Part shown: one piece after another, positions 1 to 8,595 of the stretch
Numbering within the stretch: position 1 is the first letter of the stretch
Layout of the letters: every line of letters begins with the position of its first letter
From: Corynebacterium haematomassiliense
GTDB taxonomy: Bacteria > Actinomycetota > Actinomycetes > Mycobacteriales > Mycobacteriaceae
Reading direction: 5' to 3'
Assembly: GCF_013978595.1 (NCBI RefSeq)
Contig: NZ_JACDTZ010000001.1
Span: forward strand, 372,001 to 436,000
Length of the DNA stretch: 64,000 bases
Made by a program: the position numbers and the translations under genes
Notes under the pieces: generated by a model
What the model saw: the letters and a program-made list of their open reading frames with translations, nothing else
Databases searched by the model: none
What the model was told of the DNA's origin: nothing

Positions 1-1
1 T

Positions 2-1033
2 GGTCTCGCTGCCTTGCTCATCGCAGGTAGTGCGGTCGCCCCGGTGCAGGCTGGGGCCCAAGATATGTCGTCCCAAATCAACGGACAGGTAAACCGCGCG
101 ATCAACGACGCTAACCGCGCCGCCACCGACGCTGTGAACCAGGCCAACGCCGAGTGGAACAAGTTCGTCAAAATGGCCAACGACACCATCCCCGGCAGCT
201 CGGCTCTTCCGCGCAATCCGCTGCCCGCGCCTGCGCCGGTGCCTGCCCCCGCGCCCTGGGCGCCCCAGGCCCCCGCGCCGGTGGCAAACGGCACCAACGG
301 CGAGATCCATGCCGCCGGCCGCAGCTACCTGGTTTGGGTGCCGCGAGGCTACAACCCGGCGAACCCGACGCCGGTGATGGTGGGCTACTCCGCCTACCAA
401 GATTCCACCGAAAACTTCCGCAACTACTCCCGCCTGCGCGAATCCTCTGTCGGGCGCGACGCCATCATCGTCTACCCCCGAGCCATCGGCGCATCCTGGG
501 AAGGCTCGCCGACCGCCTCCACCCGGCCCGGCCAGGACATTGCCTTCGTGCGCGCGATGATCGACGACGTGCAGCGCTACTACAACATCGACCGCCGCCG
601 CATCTACGCCACCGGCATGTCCACCGGCGGCGGCATGGCAGCAGTCTCCGCCTGCCACATGGCGGACCTCTTCGCCGGCGTCGCGGGTGTATCCGGTGCC
701 TACTACGCGCCGGTGAACCGCGGCTGCCAGAACCTGCCCATCGCGTTTATGGCACTGCACGGCATGAACGACACGCTCACTCCGTACTACGGCACCACCC
801 GCCGCGGCGAGCGCGTCCTGCCGGTGCCGGAAATGTTCGGCTCCTACGCCGCCCGCAACGGTTGCGGACCCGGCCTCGACCGCGCCCCGCTGTATAGCGC
901 CACCCGCGTCTCCGCCCGCGGTTGCCGCAAGGGCGTCGAAGTGATCCAGGTGCACGGCTCCAACCATTACTGGTGGTACTCGCCGTCCGCCGCCGACGAA
1001 ATGGGGGCGTTCCTCCCCCGCCACTCCAAATAG
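2..1033 (+). CDS. Secreted PHB-depolymerase-family esterase (5' end outside window)
   Basis: The frame is open from the first bases, where it reads a hydrophobic stretch (GLAALLIAGSAVA) followed by a small-residue region typical of a signal-peptide cleavage site, so the true start lies upstream of the window. A Pro/Ala-rich linker (about nt 220-290) precedes an alpha/beta-hydrolase domain. The nucleophile elbow is GMSTGG, with the Ser codon at 620-622. A later ALHGMNDTLTP segment and a terminal VHGSNHYWW fit the acid and histidine regions of the polyhydroxybutyrate depolymerase / feruloyl-esterase-like family. Family knowledge suggests an extracellular ester hydrolase; the substrate cannot be read from sequence. 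A Cys-rich pattern (SACHM, NRGCQN, NGCG, RGCR) would suit disulfides outside the cell. Confidence 0.85.
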   Translation, partial: GLAALLIAGSAVAPVQAGAQDMSSQINGQVNRAINDANRAATDAVNQANAEWNKFVKMANDTIPGSSALPRNPLPAPAPVPAPAPWAPQAPAPVANGTNGEIHAAGRSYLVWVPRGYNPANPTPVMVGYSAYQDSTENFRNYSRLRESSVGRDAIIVYPRAIGASWEGSPTASTRPGQDIAFVRAMIDDVQRYYNIDRRRIYATGMSTGGGMAAVSACHMADLFAGVAGVSGAYYAPVNRGCQNLPIAFMALHGMNDTLTPYYGTTRRGERVLPVPEMFGSYAARNGCGPGLDRAPLYSATRVSARGCRKGVEVIQVHGSNHYWWYSPSAADEMGAFLPRHSK

Positions 1034-1086
1034 CGCACCACCTCATCGCCTCCCGGGGCGCGACCCGGGGCGCCTGTCAAGGCGCA

Positions 1087-1171
1087 GTTTTGTAAAACTC
1101 GGCCACAGTGGGGTGGAGGGAGCTGGGGGTATTGGGTTTTGGCCTTTGTTCTAGGCCGAGTTTTACAAAAC
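1087..1171. repeat. 18-bp perfect inverted repeat with 49-bp core
   Basis: GTTTTGTAAAACTCGGCC (1087-1104) is the exact reverse complement of GGCCGAGTTTTACAAAAC (1154-1171). It lies 53 bp after the esterase stop and directly before a tandem repeat. It could form a large hairpin or be the ends of a small non-autonomous element; it has no clear U-tract. Confidence 0.85.
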
Positions 1172-1173
1172 CA

Positions 1174-1324
1174 TGTTGTGCCGGTTCTGCGGTCGCAGAA
1201 TGTTGTGCCGGTTCTGCGGTCGCAGAATGTTGTGCCGGTTCTGCGGTCGCAGAATGTTGTGCCGGTTCTGCGGTCGCAGAATGTTGTGCCGGTTCTGCGG
1301 TCGCAGAATGTTGTGCCGGTTCTG
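1174..1324. repeat. 27-bp tandem repeat, five full copies plus 16 bp
   Basis: The unit begins TGTTGTGCCGG and is repeated without change at 1174, 1201, 1228, 1255 and 1282, with a partial copy at 1309-1324. Each unit contains the near-palindrome TTCTGCGGTCGCAGAA (7-bp arms TTCTGCG/CGCAGAA around GT). Identical units argue for recent expansion. The unit is a multiple of three, so several frames stay open, but none has a credible gene start, context or protein-like composition. Confidence 0.9.
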
Positions 1325-1423
1325 TCCCGGGGTGGTGTTTCTGCTTCTTACTTTCGACTCGGTGTAAAGCAGACGCAAAGTCTAGGGTGGCCAGCTTAGC
1401 AAGGTGAATAGGGGTGACTATCC

Positions 1424-1852
1424 CTATTGGTAGATGCACTGCTCAATTTCATGACCGGTTTCGCTGACACGAATACCGCGTGTGCGGCTTGGGAACTTCG
1501 CAGGGATCCCTGACTCGAAATCAATTTCAAGTTTTGCTGATAATAGTCGCACCGCATCATCGACTTCATTGGGATCACAGGGAACATCAGCAACAGTTAC
1601 GAAGAAGAATACTGAGTACTCCGCTTCCTCTTCCGGGCTTAGCTTCTCGCTCGGTGGGATGATCTCTGACAGGAGGAGTTCAAAAGTTGGTTCACTGTGT
1701 CCAGCTTGGTATGCCTGTTCAGACGAGAAGTGCACTCTGTTTTTCTCGCGCACTACATCGACGCATCTTTGGTGCCTTGCTTTTGCTTCATCAAGTTGGT
1801 CGTACCGACACACGAATTTTGTGAAAAAACACCACGTAGATGTCTCATTCAT
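1424..1852 (-). CDS. Hypothetical 142-aa protein
   Basis: A complete 142-residue frame with ATG start, visibly AT-richer than its neighbours. The protein is soluble-looking and acidic in the middle (PPSEKLSPEEEAEYS), followed by a beta-rich VFFFVTVADV and a Glu/Asp-rich VDDAVRLLSAKLEIDFE. No signal peptide, membrane segment or motif I recognise. Base composition and codon use unlike the rest of the window suggest acquisition by transfer. No function is proposed. Confidence 0.55.
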   Translation of the reverse strand: MNETSTWCFFTKFVCRYDQLDEAKARHQRCVDVVREKNRVHFSSEQAYQAGHSEPTFELLLSEIIPPSEKLSPEEEAEYSVFFFVTVADVPCDPNEVDDAVRLLSAKLEIDFESGIPAKFPSRTRGIRVSETGHEIEQCIYQ

Positions 1853-2600
1853 AAAGTTTCCTTATCTGTACGTCGATTTATTTCGTGGCGTGGTCGTCTC
1901 TATCCGGCCACCTGAACTAGAAGCGTGTCCGAGGGTAACGTAGAGGGGGGATAAATAAATGTAGACAATGTATGTTTCATTGCTCGCCACTTTTCCGGAG
2001 GGTCTCCCTCGTTATATCCAATTGCAACTCGTGCTGGCACCATTCCCATCTCAGGTTTGTACAGGAAAGAGATTGACTCCAGCGACAACTATCGGGTCGC
2101 CCGCGCCTATTTCAAGCTGAGCATGTTACGGGACAGGTAGCCGAAACCGTAGATATCGAGCGGGCGTTTTTCGAAACGGTGACCATCTCGTCGAGTTCTT
2201 TCGGCATTCGCAGGGCTTTGGATTCTGACAGGCTGGCCGCCGAATCGGAATCGATTGCGTGCTCTTTGCGCGTGATCGGCGCTCGAGTAGTAAGGGAAGG
2301 ATGGGCCGTGACGGAGTTTCGGCACCGCCACATCGATCGTCCGTGACAGGCTCTTGCGGTTGCGGTGGGGCACGCCCTAGAGAATGAGGCGTCGCCGTAT
2401 TGGGCGTCGTTGGCAGGGTCAGTTTGGACGCAAGAGGATCTAGTTGAGTTGACTTGTCCAATCGGGGGGTCTCGAGCCAGTTGAACTTTCAAATACGTTG
2501 CCGGGAGGATAGGCGGCGCAGCGGTTATTGCCATGCTCCTTTCGGTGGTGCACCGGAGGACGTCGATAGGCGAGGGGCTCTGCGCGCTACGATTGCGCAC
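1853..2600. other. Gene-poor, probably decayed region upstream of gltX
   Basis: No intact gene is supported in these 748 bp. On the minus strand 1900-2088 encodes a protein-like 62-residue frame that has only a TTG start just after an in-frame stop, upstream of the 142-aa gene. On the plus strand a protein-like frame runs from about 2077 to a TGA near 2343 and continues to about 2478. Neither was recognised as a family. They look like remnants of lost genes rather than a regulatory region. Confidence 0.4.
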
Positions 2601-4088
2601 ATGACTGACTCTTCAATGCGCGTACGTTTTTGCCCGTCACCAACCGGAACCCCGCACGTGGGCATGGTGCGCACGGCACTGTTCAACTGGGCGCAGGCGC
2701 GCCACTCCGGCGGCACGTTTGTGTTCCGCATCGAGGACACGGATGCCGCGCGTGACTCGGAGGAGAGCTACCAGGCGATCATCGAGTCGCTGGAGTGGCT
2801 GGGCCTGACCTGGGACGAAGGTATCAACGTGGGTGGCCCGCACGAGCCGTACCGCCAGTCTCAGCGCTCCGAGATCTACACGGACGTGCTGAACAAACTC
2901 ATCGAGGCTGGCGAGGTGTACCCGGCGTACTCCACGAACGAAGAGGTCCAGGAGCGCCACAAGGCTGCTGGCCGCGACCCGCAGCTGGGCTACGACAACT
3001 TCGACCGCGACCTGACGCAGGAGCAGATCGACGCGTTCGAGGCGGAAGGCCGCAAGCCGGTGTGGCGCCTGCGCATGCCGGACCAGGACTGGACCTGGAA
3101 CGACTTGGTGCGTGGCGAGGTGACGTTCAAGTCCGAGACGCAGCCGGACTTCGTGGTCGCCCGCTCCAACGGCGCGCCGCTGTACACGCTGGTCAACCCT
3201 GTCGACGACGCGCTGATGGGCATTACCCACGTCCTGCGCGGCGAGGACCTGCTGTCGTCCACCCCACGCCAGATGGCGCTGTACGAGGCGCTCAAGCGCG
3301 TCGGCGTCGCAGAGTTCACCCCCGAGTTCGGCCACCTGCCGTTCGTGATGGGCCAGGGCAACAAGAAGCTGTCCAAGCGCGACCCGGAGTCCAACCTGTT
3401 CAACCACCGGGACAACGGCATTATCCCGGAGGGCATGATCAACTACCTGGCGCTTTTGGGATGGTCGCTGTCCGCGGACCAGGACATCTTCAGCGTCGAC
3501 GAGTTTGTCAAGGCCTTCGACGTCAACGACGTGCTGGGCAACCCGGCCCGCTTCGACCAGAAGAAGCTTGAGGCCATCAACGCCGACCACATCCGCCTGC
3601 TGGAACCGGAGGACTTCCGCGACCGTCTGCGTGCCTACCTGACCGAGCACACCGACTTTCCGGAGGATTATCCGGCGGACAAGTTCGCCGTCGCTGCGGA
3701 CCTGGTGCAGACGCGCATCAAGGTGCTGTCTGAGGGCTACAACCTGCTGAAGTTCCTCGTCACCGCAGACGAGGACCTGGAACTGGACGAGAAGAGCGCG
3801 AAGAAGAACCTCAAGGACACCGCCATCGAGCCGCTGGACGCCGGCATCGCCGCGCTGGAAGCGGTGGAGGAGTGGACCACCCCGAACATCGAGGCGGCGT
3901 TGAACAAGGCGCTTATCGACGACCTCGGCTTGAAGCCCCGCGTCGCGTTCGGTGCCCTGCGTGTCGGCGCGACCGGCGCAGCAGTGTCCCCGCCACTGTT
4001 CGAGTCTATGGAGTTGCTCGGCCGCGAATCCACGCTGAAGCGTCTGCGCGCGGCACGCGAGGTCACTCCGTACCAGGCAGCAGCGTAG
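2601..4088 (+). CDS. gltX: Glutamate--tRNA ligase
   Basis: Charges tRNA-Glu with glutamate in the cytoplasm; in actinobacteria it normally also supplies Glu-tRNA-Gln to the GatCAB amidotransferase. A 495-residue protein, the usual length for the genus. The class I HIGH-type signature appears as [11 protein letters not shown] near residue 15 and the KMSKS-type loop as KKLSKRDPE near residue 255. The ATG at 2601 is chosen because the conserved domain starts at once ([11 protein letters not shown]); the frame is open further upstream, but those residues are not protein-like. It lies just upstream of the tRNA-Gln and tRNA-Glu genes whose products it aminoacylates. Confidence 0.97.
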   Translation: MTDSSMRVRFCPSPTGTPHVGMVRTALFNWAQARHSGGTFVFRIEDTDAARDSEESYQAIIESLEWLGLTWDEGINVGGPHEPYRQSQRSEIYTDVLNKLIEAGEVYPAYSTNEEVQERHKAAGRDPQLGYDNFDRDLTQEQIDAFEAEGRKPVWRLRMPDQDWTWNDLVRGEVTFKSETQPDFVVARSNGAPLYTLVNPVDDALMGITHVLRGEDLLSSTPRQMALYEALKRVGVAEFTPEFGHLPFVMGQGNKKLSKRDPESNLFNHRDNGIIPEGMINYLALLGWSLSADQDIFSVDEFVKAFDVNDVLGNPARFDQKKLEAINADHIRLLEPEDFRDRLRAYLTEHTDFPEDYPADKFAVAADLVQTRIKVLSEGYNLLKFLVTADEDLELDEKSAKKNLKDTAIEPLDAGIAALEAVEEWTTPNIEAALNKALIDDLGLKPRVAFGALRVGATGAAVSPPLFESMELLGRESTLKRLRAAREVTPYQAAA

Positions 4089-4117
4089 TTACAACGCTGT
4101 TGTTATAACGCAACAAA

Positions 4118-4142
4118 GGCCGCCGCGATTTGCGCGGTGGCC
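4118..4142 (+). terminator. Hairpin after gltX
   Basis: GGCCGCCGCG (4118-4127) pairs with CGCGGTGGCC (4133-4142) with one G-T pair. It sits 30 bp after the gltX stop. The following T-run is weak, so termination is inferred. Confidence 0.55.
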
Positions 4143-4149
4143 TGCGGAT

Positions 4150-4179
4150 TTGGTTGCTTTAGCTATCCATGGTTATAGT
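4150..4179 (+). promoter_or_regulatory. Candidate promoter for tRNA-Gln/tRNA-Glu
   Basis: TTGGTT (4150-4155) and TATAGT (4174-4179) are separated by 18 bp, a housekeeping-sigma-like arrangement about 65 bp before the tRNA-Gln gene. Assigned by eye only. Confidence 0.4.
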
Positions 4180-4245
4180 AATCCACGTTGTTCAGCAGAC
4201 AGGCGCAACACCGAAAGGGAAAGCGCAGGTCAGACTGGAAAACGA

Positions 4246-4317
4246 TGGCCTATGGTGTAATTGGCAACACTACGGTTTCTGGTACCGTCATTCTAGGTTC
4301 GAGTCCTGGTAGGCCAG
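4246..4317 (+). tRNA. tRNA-Gln (CTG)
   Basis: A 72-nt cloverleaf. Acceptor arms TGGCCTA/TAGGCCA, anticodon stem ACGGT/ACCGT around loop TTCTGGT giving anticodon CTG, and T-loop GTTCGAGTC. No encoded CCA. Confidence 0.93.
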
Positions 4318-4346
4318 CTGCAGAGCTTTAAGTTCTGTGTCCTAAT

Positions 4347-4419
4347 GCCCCGTTCGTCTAGCGGCCTAGGACGTCGCCCTCTCACGGCGGTAACACGGGT
4401 TCAAATCCCGTACGGGGTA
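4347..4419 (+). tRNA. tRNA-Glu (CTC), copy 1
   Basis: A 73-nt cloverleaf. Acceptor GCCCCGT/ACGGGGT with a G-U first pair, anticodon loop CTCTCAC giving CTC, T-loop GTTCAAATC. It follows tRNA-Gln by 29 nt and is probably co-transcribed. An identical copy lies at 9721-9793; the exact repeat spans 76 bp (4347-4422 and 9721-9796). Confidence 0.95.
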
Positions 4420-4425
4420 CAACGC

Positions 4426-4463
4426 AAAACCTCCGGTCCAGTTTTTGGGTCGGAGGTTTTTCG
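4426..4463 (+). terminator. Terminator after tRNA-Glu copy 1
   Basis: AAAACCTCCG (4426-4435) pairs exactly with CGGAGGTTTT (4451-4460), followed by TTTTT within the stem end. A classic Rho-independent structure 7 nt after the tRNA. Confidence 0.85.
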
Positions 4464-4482
4464 CGTCCGGTACTGTGAGCGC

Positions 4483-5715
4483 ATGGTGTGGAAGTTGTCG
4501 TCGCTGTTCAGCGGTGAAATTCGTCAAAGTGGATCCAGTCTCATCGACGCGTTTAGTGTGCCGGCGGCAGCGTCGAGCCTGTCGTCTTCGATTCCACTGC
4601 TCGCAGTGCCGGCGCTGTTCCTCGCGACGCTGGGCGGGGGTGTCTTCGGCGCGCCGCTCTATGAGGAGTCGACGGCAAGCGGGTCGTCGATAGGCGATGG
4701 CTCCAGCAACGTCGCCGAGACGTTCCCGGAACCGGACGCCAAGCCCGCGACCCTGAAATCAGTGACGCACATTGAAAACGACGTCTACGAGGTCGTCGTG
4801 TACTCGCCATCGATGGATAGAGAGGTCAAAAACGAGGTAATCCTGCCCGGCGGGCCGGATAACGACACTCCGCGGCCCACGTTTTACCTGCTGATGGGTG
4901 CGGACGGTGCCGCCAACGGCTGGTCCTGGCGCAACTCGTCCGATTATCAGGAGTTCTTCCAGGACAAACTGGTCAATGTGGTCACTCCGATCGGCTCAGT
5001 CTCCTCAATGCAGGCTGATTGGTACCGCGAGGACGATGCGACGGGGCGCAACAAGTGGCTCACGTACTTCACCAAAGAGCTGCCTCCGCTTATGGACGAG
5101 CAGTTCCACGACACCGGCACCGACGCCATCGCGGGCATTTCCATGTCTGGCGGGCCGGCACTCAATATTGCGTCGTTGGAACCGGAGCGGTTTGCCGCCG
5201 CGGCGTCGTACTCCGGGTGCCCGGCCACCTCCGGTGTTCTCGGCGACACATACGTGCGCCAGGCCTTGAAGCTCAACGGGGCGGATCCCCGCAAGATGTG
5301 GGGCATGTCCTCCAACCCGGCGTGGATGGCGCACTCACCCGTGCTGCACCTCGATGCGCTGGAAAACACGAAGTTGTTCATTTCCGCCGCGCAGGGAGTG
5401 CCCGGTGCGATCGACGACACAAAGACGTCCTCCGAACGCATAGGTCCGCCCGTGGCGATTGAGTCGGCGTCGTACGCGTGCTCTGAATACTTCGTGGAGA
5501 GGGCGCAGCGCGCCGGCTTGGACGTGCAGTGGTACCCGCAGGTGGAAGGCACGCACAGCTGGGGCCTGTTTGAGAAGTCCATGCGCAAAAGTTGGGACGT
5601 GATCGGGCCGGCAATCGACGCGCAACCTTTTGAACGCGGGGCGCCGGTGACGAAGGCGCCGCTTCCGGACGAGGCGCCGCAGCCCGTCGGCGGGTCTGCA
5701 GGGTCGAGCAAGTGA
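4483..5715 (+). CDS. Corynomycolyltransferase / antigen 85-type esterase
   Basis: Family members transfer mycolic acids between trehalose mycolates and arabinogalactan outside the membrane. The ATG at 4483 is chosen because the open frame upstream runs through the tRNA-Glu gene and its terminator. Of 410 residues, the first 85 hold a hydrophobic export segment (IPLLAVPALFLATLGG). The alpha/beta-hydrolase core shows FYLLMGADGAANGWSW (oxyanion region), ADWYRED, the nucleophile elbow GISMSGG and a terminal EGTHSWGLFEKSM histidine region, in the order of the antigen 85 family. It sits alone between tRNA-Glu copy 1 and an iron-type ABC operon. Which acceptor it uses is not visible. Confidence 0.85.
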   Translation: MVWKLSSLFSGEIRQSGSSLIDAFSVPAAASSLSSSIPLLAVPALFLATLGGGVFGAPLYEESTASGSSIGDGSSNVAETFPEPDAKPATLKSVTHIENDVYEVVVYSPSMDREVKNEVILPGGPDNDTPRPTFYLLMGADGAANGWSWRNSSDYQEFFQDKLVNVVTPIGSVSSMQADWYREDDATGRNKWLTYFTKELPPLMDEQFHDTGTDAIAGISMSGGPALNIASLEPERFAAAASYSGCPATSGVLGDTYVRQALKLNGADPRKMWGMSSNPAWMAHSPVLHLDALENTKLFISAAQGVPGAIDDTKTSSERIGPPVAIESASYACSEYFVERAQRAGLDVQWYPQVEGTHSWGLFEKSMRKSWDVIGPAIDAQPFERGAPVTKAPLPDEAPQPVGGSAGSSK

Positions 5716-5875
5716 TGGGTGTTCAGCTACAGTTTCGGATGTGAAAGTTTGATCGCCTCGCGCGGACTGCCGTCAAAGTAGGACGTGCTGGTAGAAGATT
5801 TTGGGCAACGTTGGGCCCGGCGCTGGGCGCAGAATAGAGCAATTTCATCGGCGAGCGGGCACGCAAATCTGGTGT

Positions 5876-5894
5876 TAAGGTGAGCCAGGTTTTT
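5876..5894 (+). promoter_or_regulatory. Weak DtxR-box-like sequence upstream of the ABC operon
   Basis: Against the recalled DtxR consensus TWAGGTTAGSCTAACCTWA, the bases from 5876 match at about 12 of 19 positions. The left half (TAAGGTGAGCC) is good and the right half poor. It lies 22 bp before the start codon of the binding protein. Iron control is an inference from this partial match and the gene content. Confidence 0.25.
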
Positions 5895-5916
5895 ACCTTG
5901 CATAAAGGAGTCGCTC

Positions 5917-6978
5917 ATGAAACTCACAAAGAAGTCCCTTTCAGTTGTTGCAGCAGCAGGCGTTGCAATGCTCGCTCTTGCGGGTTGCTCCGAACCCTCC
6001 GAGAACGCTGGCTCCAACACCGCGTCGTCTGGTGTTAAAGACGGCGCGACGGACTCTGCCGCCGGTTCTCTGACTCTCTACACCTCGGAGCCAGAGGACA
6101 AGGTTGACCAGGTTGTCGCGGCCTTCAACGAGGAACACCCGGATGTCGACGTGGAAGTGTACCGAGCTGGCACCGGCGATCTGAAGGCTCGAATTGAGGC
6201 TGAAAAGACCTCCGGAGCAGTGGAGGCAGACCTGATTTGGGCAGCGGACGCTCCGACGTTTGAGGACTTCAAGTCCGATGATCTCCTGGCGAAACTGGAG
6301 AACGTCGAAACCGGTGATGTGATGGACGGTGCCGTTGATTCTGAGGGCTACTACGTCGGGACCCGAATTATTCCCACTGTCATCGCTTACAACACTTCCG
6401 TGATCGATGAATCTGAAGCACCGAAGTCTTGGACTGACCTGACGGATGCACGCTTCCGCGACAAGATTGTCATGCCGGACCCGGCAGTTTCCGGGGCAGC
6501 CGCATACAACGCGACAGTGTGGATGAACAACGAGCAGCTGGGTGAGGATTGGATGACCGCTCTCGGTGAGAACGCTCCGATGATTGCCGCATCCAATGGC
6601 CCCACCTCGCAGGAAATTGCTGGCGGCGGCCACCCAGTTGGTGTGGTTGTGGATTATCTCGTTCGCGACCTCGCCGCGCAGGGTTCTCCGATTAAGGAGG
6701 TGTACGCCACCGAAGGTTCGCCGTACATTACCGAGCCGATCGCGGTGTTTGGGGATTCCAAGAACCCGACTGCAGCAGAGTTGTTCATTACTTTCCTGTT
6801 GTCCAAGAAGGGGCAAGAGCTCGCCGTGGAACAAAACTACCTGCCCGTCATCGACGGGGTAGGCACCCCTGGCGATGCCCCGGCACTCGATGACATTGCC
6901 CTGATGGATGCAGACCTGAAGACTCTCACCGATGATCGCGCACGTTCCGTAGAGTTCTTCCAGAGCGCGATGAACTAG
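5917..6978 (+). CDS. Iron-type ABC transporter substrate-binding lipoprotein (FbpA-like)
   Basis: A 353-aa extracytoplasmic receptor. The signal peptide MKLTKKSLSVVAAAGVAMLALAG ends in lipobox LAGC, so it is a membrane-anchored lipoprotein. The mature part begins LTLYTSEPEDKVDQVVAAF, characteristic of the Fe(III)-binding / family 1 solute-binding group, and has the hinge-region VMPDPAVSGAAAYN. The RBS AAAGGAG is 6 nt before the ATG. It is the first gene of a three-gene operon (receptor, permease, ATPase). Related receptors bind ferric iron, but 2-aminoethylphosphonate and polyamine receptors share this fold, so the substrate is not settled. Confidence 0.85.
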   Translation: MKLTKKSLSVVAAAGVAMLALAGCSEPSENAGSNTASSGVKDGATDSAAGSLTLYTSEPEDKVDQVVAAFNEEHPDVDVEVYRAGTGDLKARIEAEKTSGAVEADLIWAADAPTFEDFKSDDLLAKLENVETGDVMDGAVDSEGYYVGTRIIPTVIAYNTSVIDESEAPKSWTDLTDARFRDKIVMPDPAVSGAAAYNATVWMNNEQLGEDWMTALGENAPMIAASNGPTSQEIAGGGHPVGVVVDYLVRDLAAQGSPIKEVYATEGSPYITEPIAVFGDSKNPTAAELFITFLLSKKGQELAVEQNYLPVIDGVGTPGDAPALDDIALMDADLKTLTDDRARSVEFFQSAMN

Positions 6979-8595
6979 GTGGCAATGCAACGCGTTTCTT
7001 CGCCGGGGCTCAACCTCGCTCGCCTAGGGGTGTGGTTGGTTGCCGCGGCGATTTTCATTGTTCCTCTCGCGATGGTGGTCTCACTCGCGCTCGGGGGAAA
7101 TCAGTTTCCGGTACTTGTGGAACAAGGCTTGGCGCGCGCCACTTGGAATTCCGTGATTACCACCGTGCTGTCTTCTATGGGCGCGGTACTAATCGGTGGC
7201 ACGATTGCGATTGTTTTGGAGCGCACCGATGTTGGTGGAGCAACGGGATTACGCTTATTTCTGCTCTCGCCGCTGTTAGTCCCACCGTTCGTCGGTGCCA
7301 TTTCCTGGCTGCAGCTGTTTGGCCGAAACCAGGGGCTCAATGCGCTGTTCGACCGGCCGCTGTGGGACCTGTACGGAGCCGACGGCATTGTCTTTCTGAT
7401 GACGTTGCACTCGTACCCGGTTGTGTACGTCATTGTGGCCGCAGCGTTGCGCCAGATCCCCTCTGATCTCGAACTGGCTGCACGCGTTAGTGGCGCGGGC
7501 AGTGGCACGGTGCTGCGCACTGTGACCATCCCGCTGTTGGGGCCCGCATTCTTGAGCGCCTTCACCCTGACGGCAGTGTCGAACCTCGCCGACTTCGGTA
7601 TTCCATCGATTCTGGGGTCGCCGGTGCAGTTCGAGACATTAGCGACAATGTGTTACCGGTTTATGGAATCAGGCACGGTAAGCAACCCGCTGCAGGTCGT
7701 GTCCACAGTTGGAGCAGTGTTGATGCTGCTGGGCATTATCGCCGTGGTGGCAGATTACGCGGTGTCGCGCCGAGCCTCCTCGCAAGTCAGTGGTGCCAGC
7801 ACGATGAAACTTTCACTCGGTGTGGCGAGAGTTCCTGTCACCGTGGTGTCCTGGGTCCTTGCACTCGCGGTTACCCTCGGTCCGATCTTAGGGCTCGCTC
7901 ACCGTGCGTTGCTTCCGGCCCCGGGTGTGCCGTTTACGTTGGAGACCATCTCGCTGTCGAATTTTCAGCGCACCCTGAGTAACCCGCGGGTGGTTGATGG
8001 TTTCACTAACTCGGTCGCTCTCGCAGGCGGTGCCGCACTACTGTGCGGTCTGCTGGGTTGGGCGATCGGCATTTTGGTCACCCGCACCCGCGCGCGTACT
8101 AACACGCCGCTATCTCTGGCTACATTGCTTCCGGCTGCACTCCCTGGGCTGATCATTGGCGTCGGATGGCTCATTGTGGGCAGGTACACGGGGCTCTACA
8201 ACACCCGTTGGGTGATCCTGTTGGCATACGTCTGCGCCTTCACAGCCTTGGTGCTGCAGGCTGTGCGCGCACCGATGAGCAAGATTCCGGTTGCAGTGGA
8301 AGAAGCGGCACGAATTTCTGGCGCGGGTAGGGTGCGCTCAATCGTGGATACCTCGGGGCGAATGGCTGTACCAGCGGCGTTCTCCGGGGCAGTTCTCGTT
8401 GCAGTCACCGCGGTGCGCGAGCTCACCGTGTCAATTCTGCTCGTTGCTCCGGGCACCACAACAATTGGTGTGCAACTATTCAACCTCCAACAGTCCGGAA
8501 ACTACAACCAAGCTTCAGCGCTTGCATTGATGTTTGCAGTAATCGGTATTGCCGCCCTGGCACTGACCGTGCGCACCCCTGACAAGGAGTCCTGA
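6979..8595 (+). CDS. Iron-type ABC transporter permease, two fused membrane domains (FbpB-like)
   Basis: A 538-aa integral membrane protein with about 12 hydrophobic helices. It contains two binding-protein-dependent permease units, each with an EAA loop that docks the ATPase: ELAARVSGAGSGTVLR around residue 170 and EEAARISGAGRVRSIV around 440. A single polypeptide carrying both units is the FbpB layout. It starts with GTG immediately after the receptor stop, or with the ATG two codons later; no strong RBS is seen, so coupling to the receptor gene is likely. Its TGA overlaps the ATG of the ATPase gene by one base. Confidence 0.88.
   Translation: MAMQRVSSPGLNLARLGVWLVAAAIFIVPLAMVVSLALGGNQFPVLVEQGLARATWNSVITTVLSSMGAVLIGGTIAIVLERTDVGGATGLRLFLLSPLLVPPFVGAISWLQLFGRNQGLNALFDRPLWDLYGADGIVFLMTLHSYPVVYVIVAAALRQIPSDLELAARVSGAGSGTVLRTVTIPLLGPAFLSAFTLTAVSNLADFGIPSILGSPVQFETLATMCYRFMESGTVSNPLQVVSTVGAVLMLLGIIAVVADYAVSRRASSQVSGASTMKLSLGVARVPVTVVSWVLALAVTLGPILGLAHRALLPAPGVPFTLETISLSNFQRTLSNPRVVDGFTNSVALAGGAALLCGLLGWAIGILVTRTRARTNTPLSLATLLPAALPGLIIGVGWLIVGRYTGLYNTRWVILLAYVCAFTALVLQAVRAPMSKIPVAVEEAARISGAGRVRSIVDTSGRMAVPAAFSGAVLVAVTAVRELTVSILLVAPGTTTIGVQLFNLQQSGNYNQASALALMFAVIGIAALALTVRTPDKES

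Noticed and set aside
1174-1324. Possible CRISPR array
   Set aside because: Units are contiguous and identical with no unique spacers, and no cas gene is in the window.
1077-1439. Open frames with AEPAQHSAT or MLCRFCGRR repeats across the tandem repeat
   Set aside because: The 27-bp unit keeps several frames open by arithmetic; there is no credible start, context or protein-like composition.
2112-2600. 162-residue minus-strand frame upstream of gltX
   Set aside because: Composition rich in Ser/Arg/Pro/Thr with no domain; the region looks decayed.
4345-4482. N-terminal extension of the mycolyltransferase frame
   Set aside because: It reads through tRNA-Glu and its terminator; ATG 4483 is the first sensible start.
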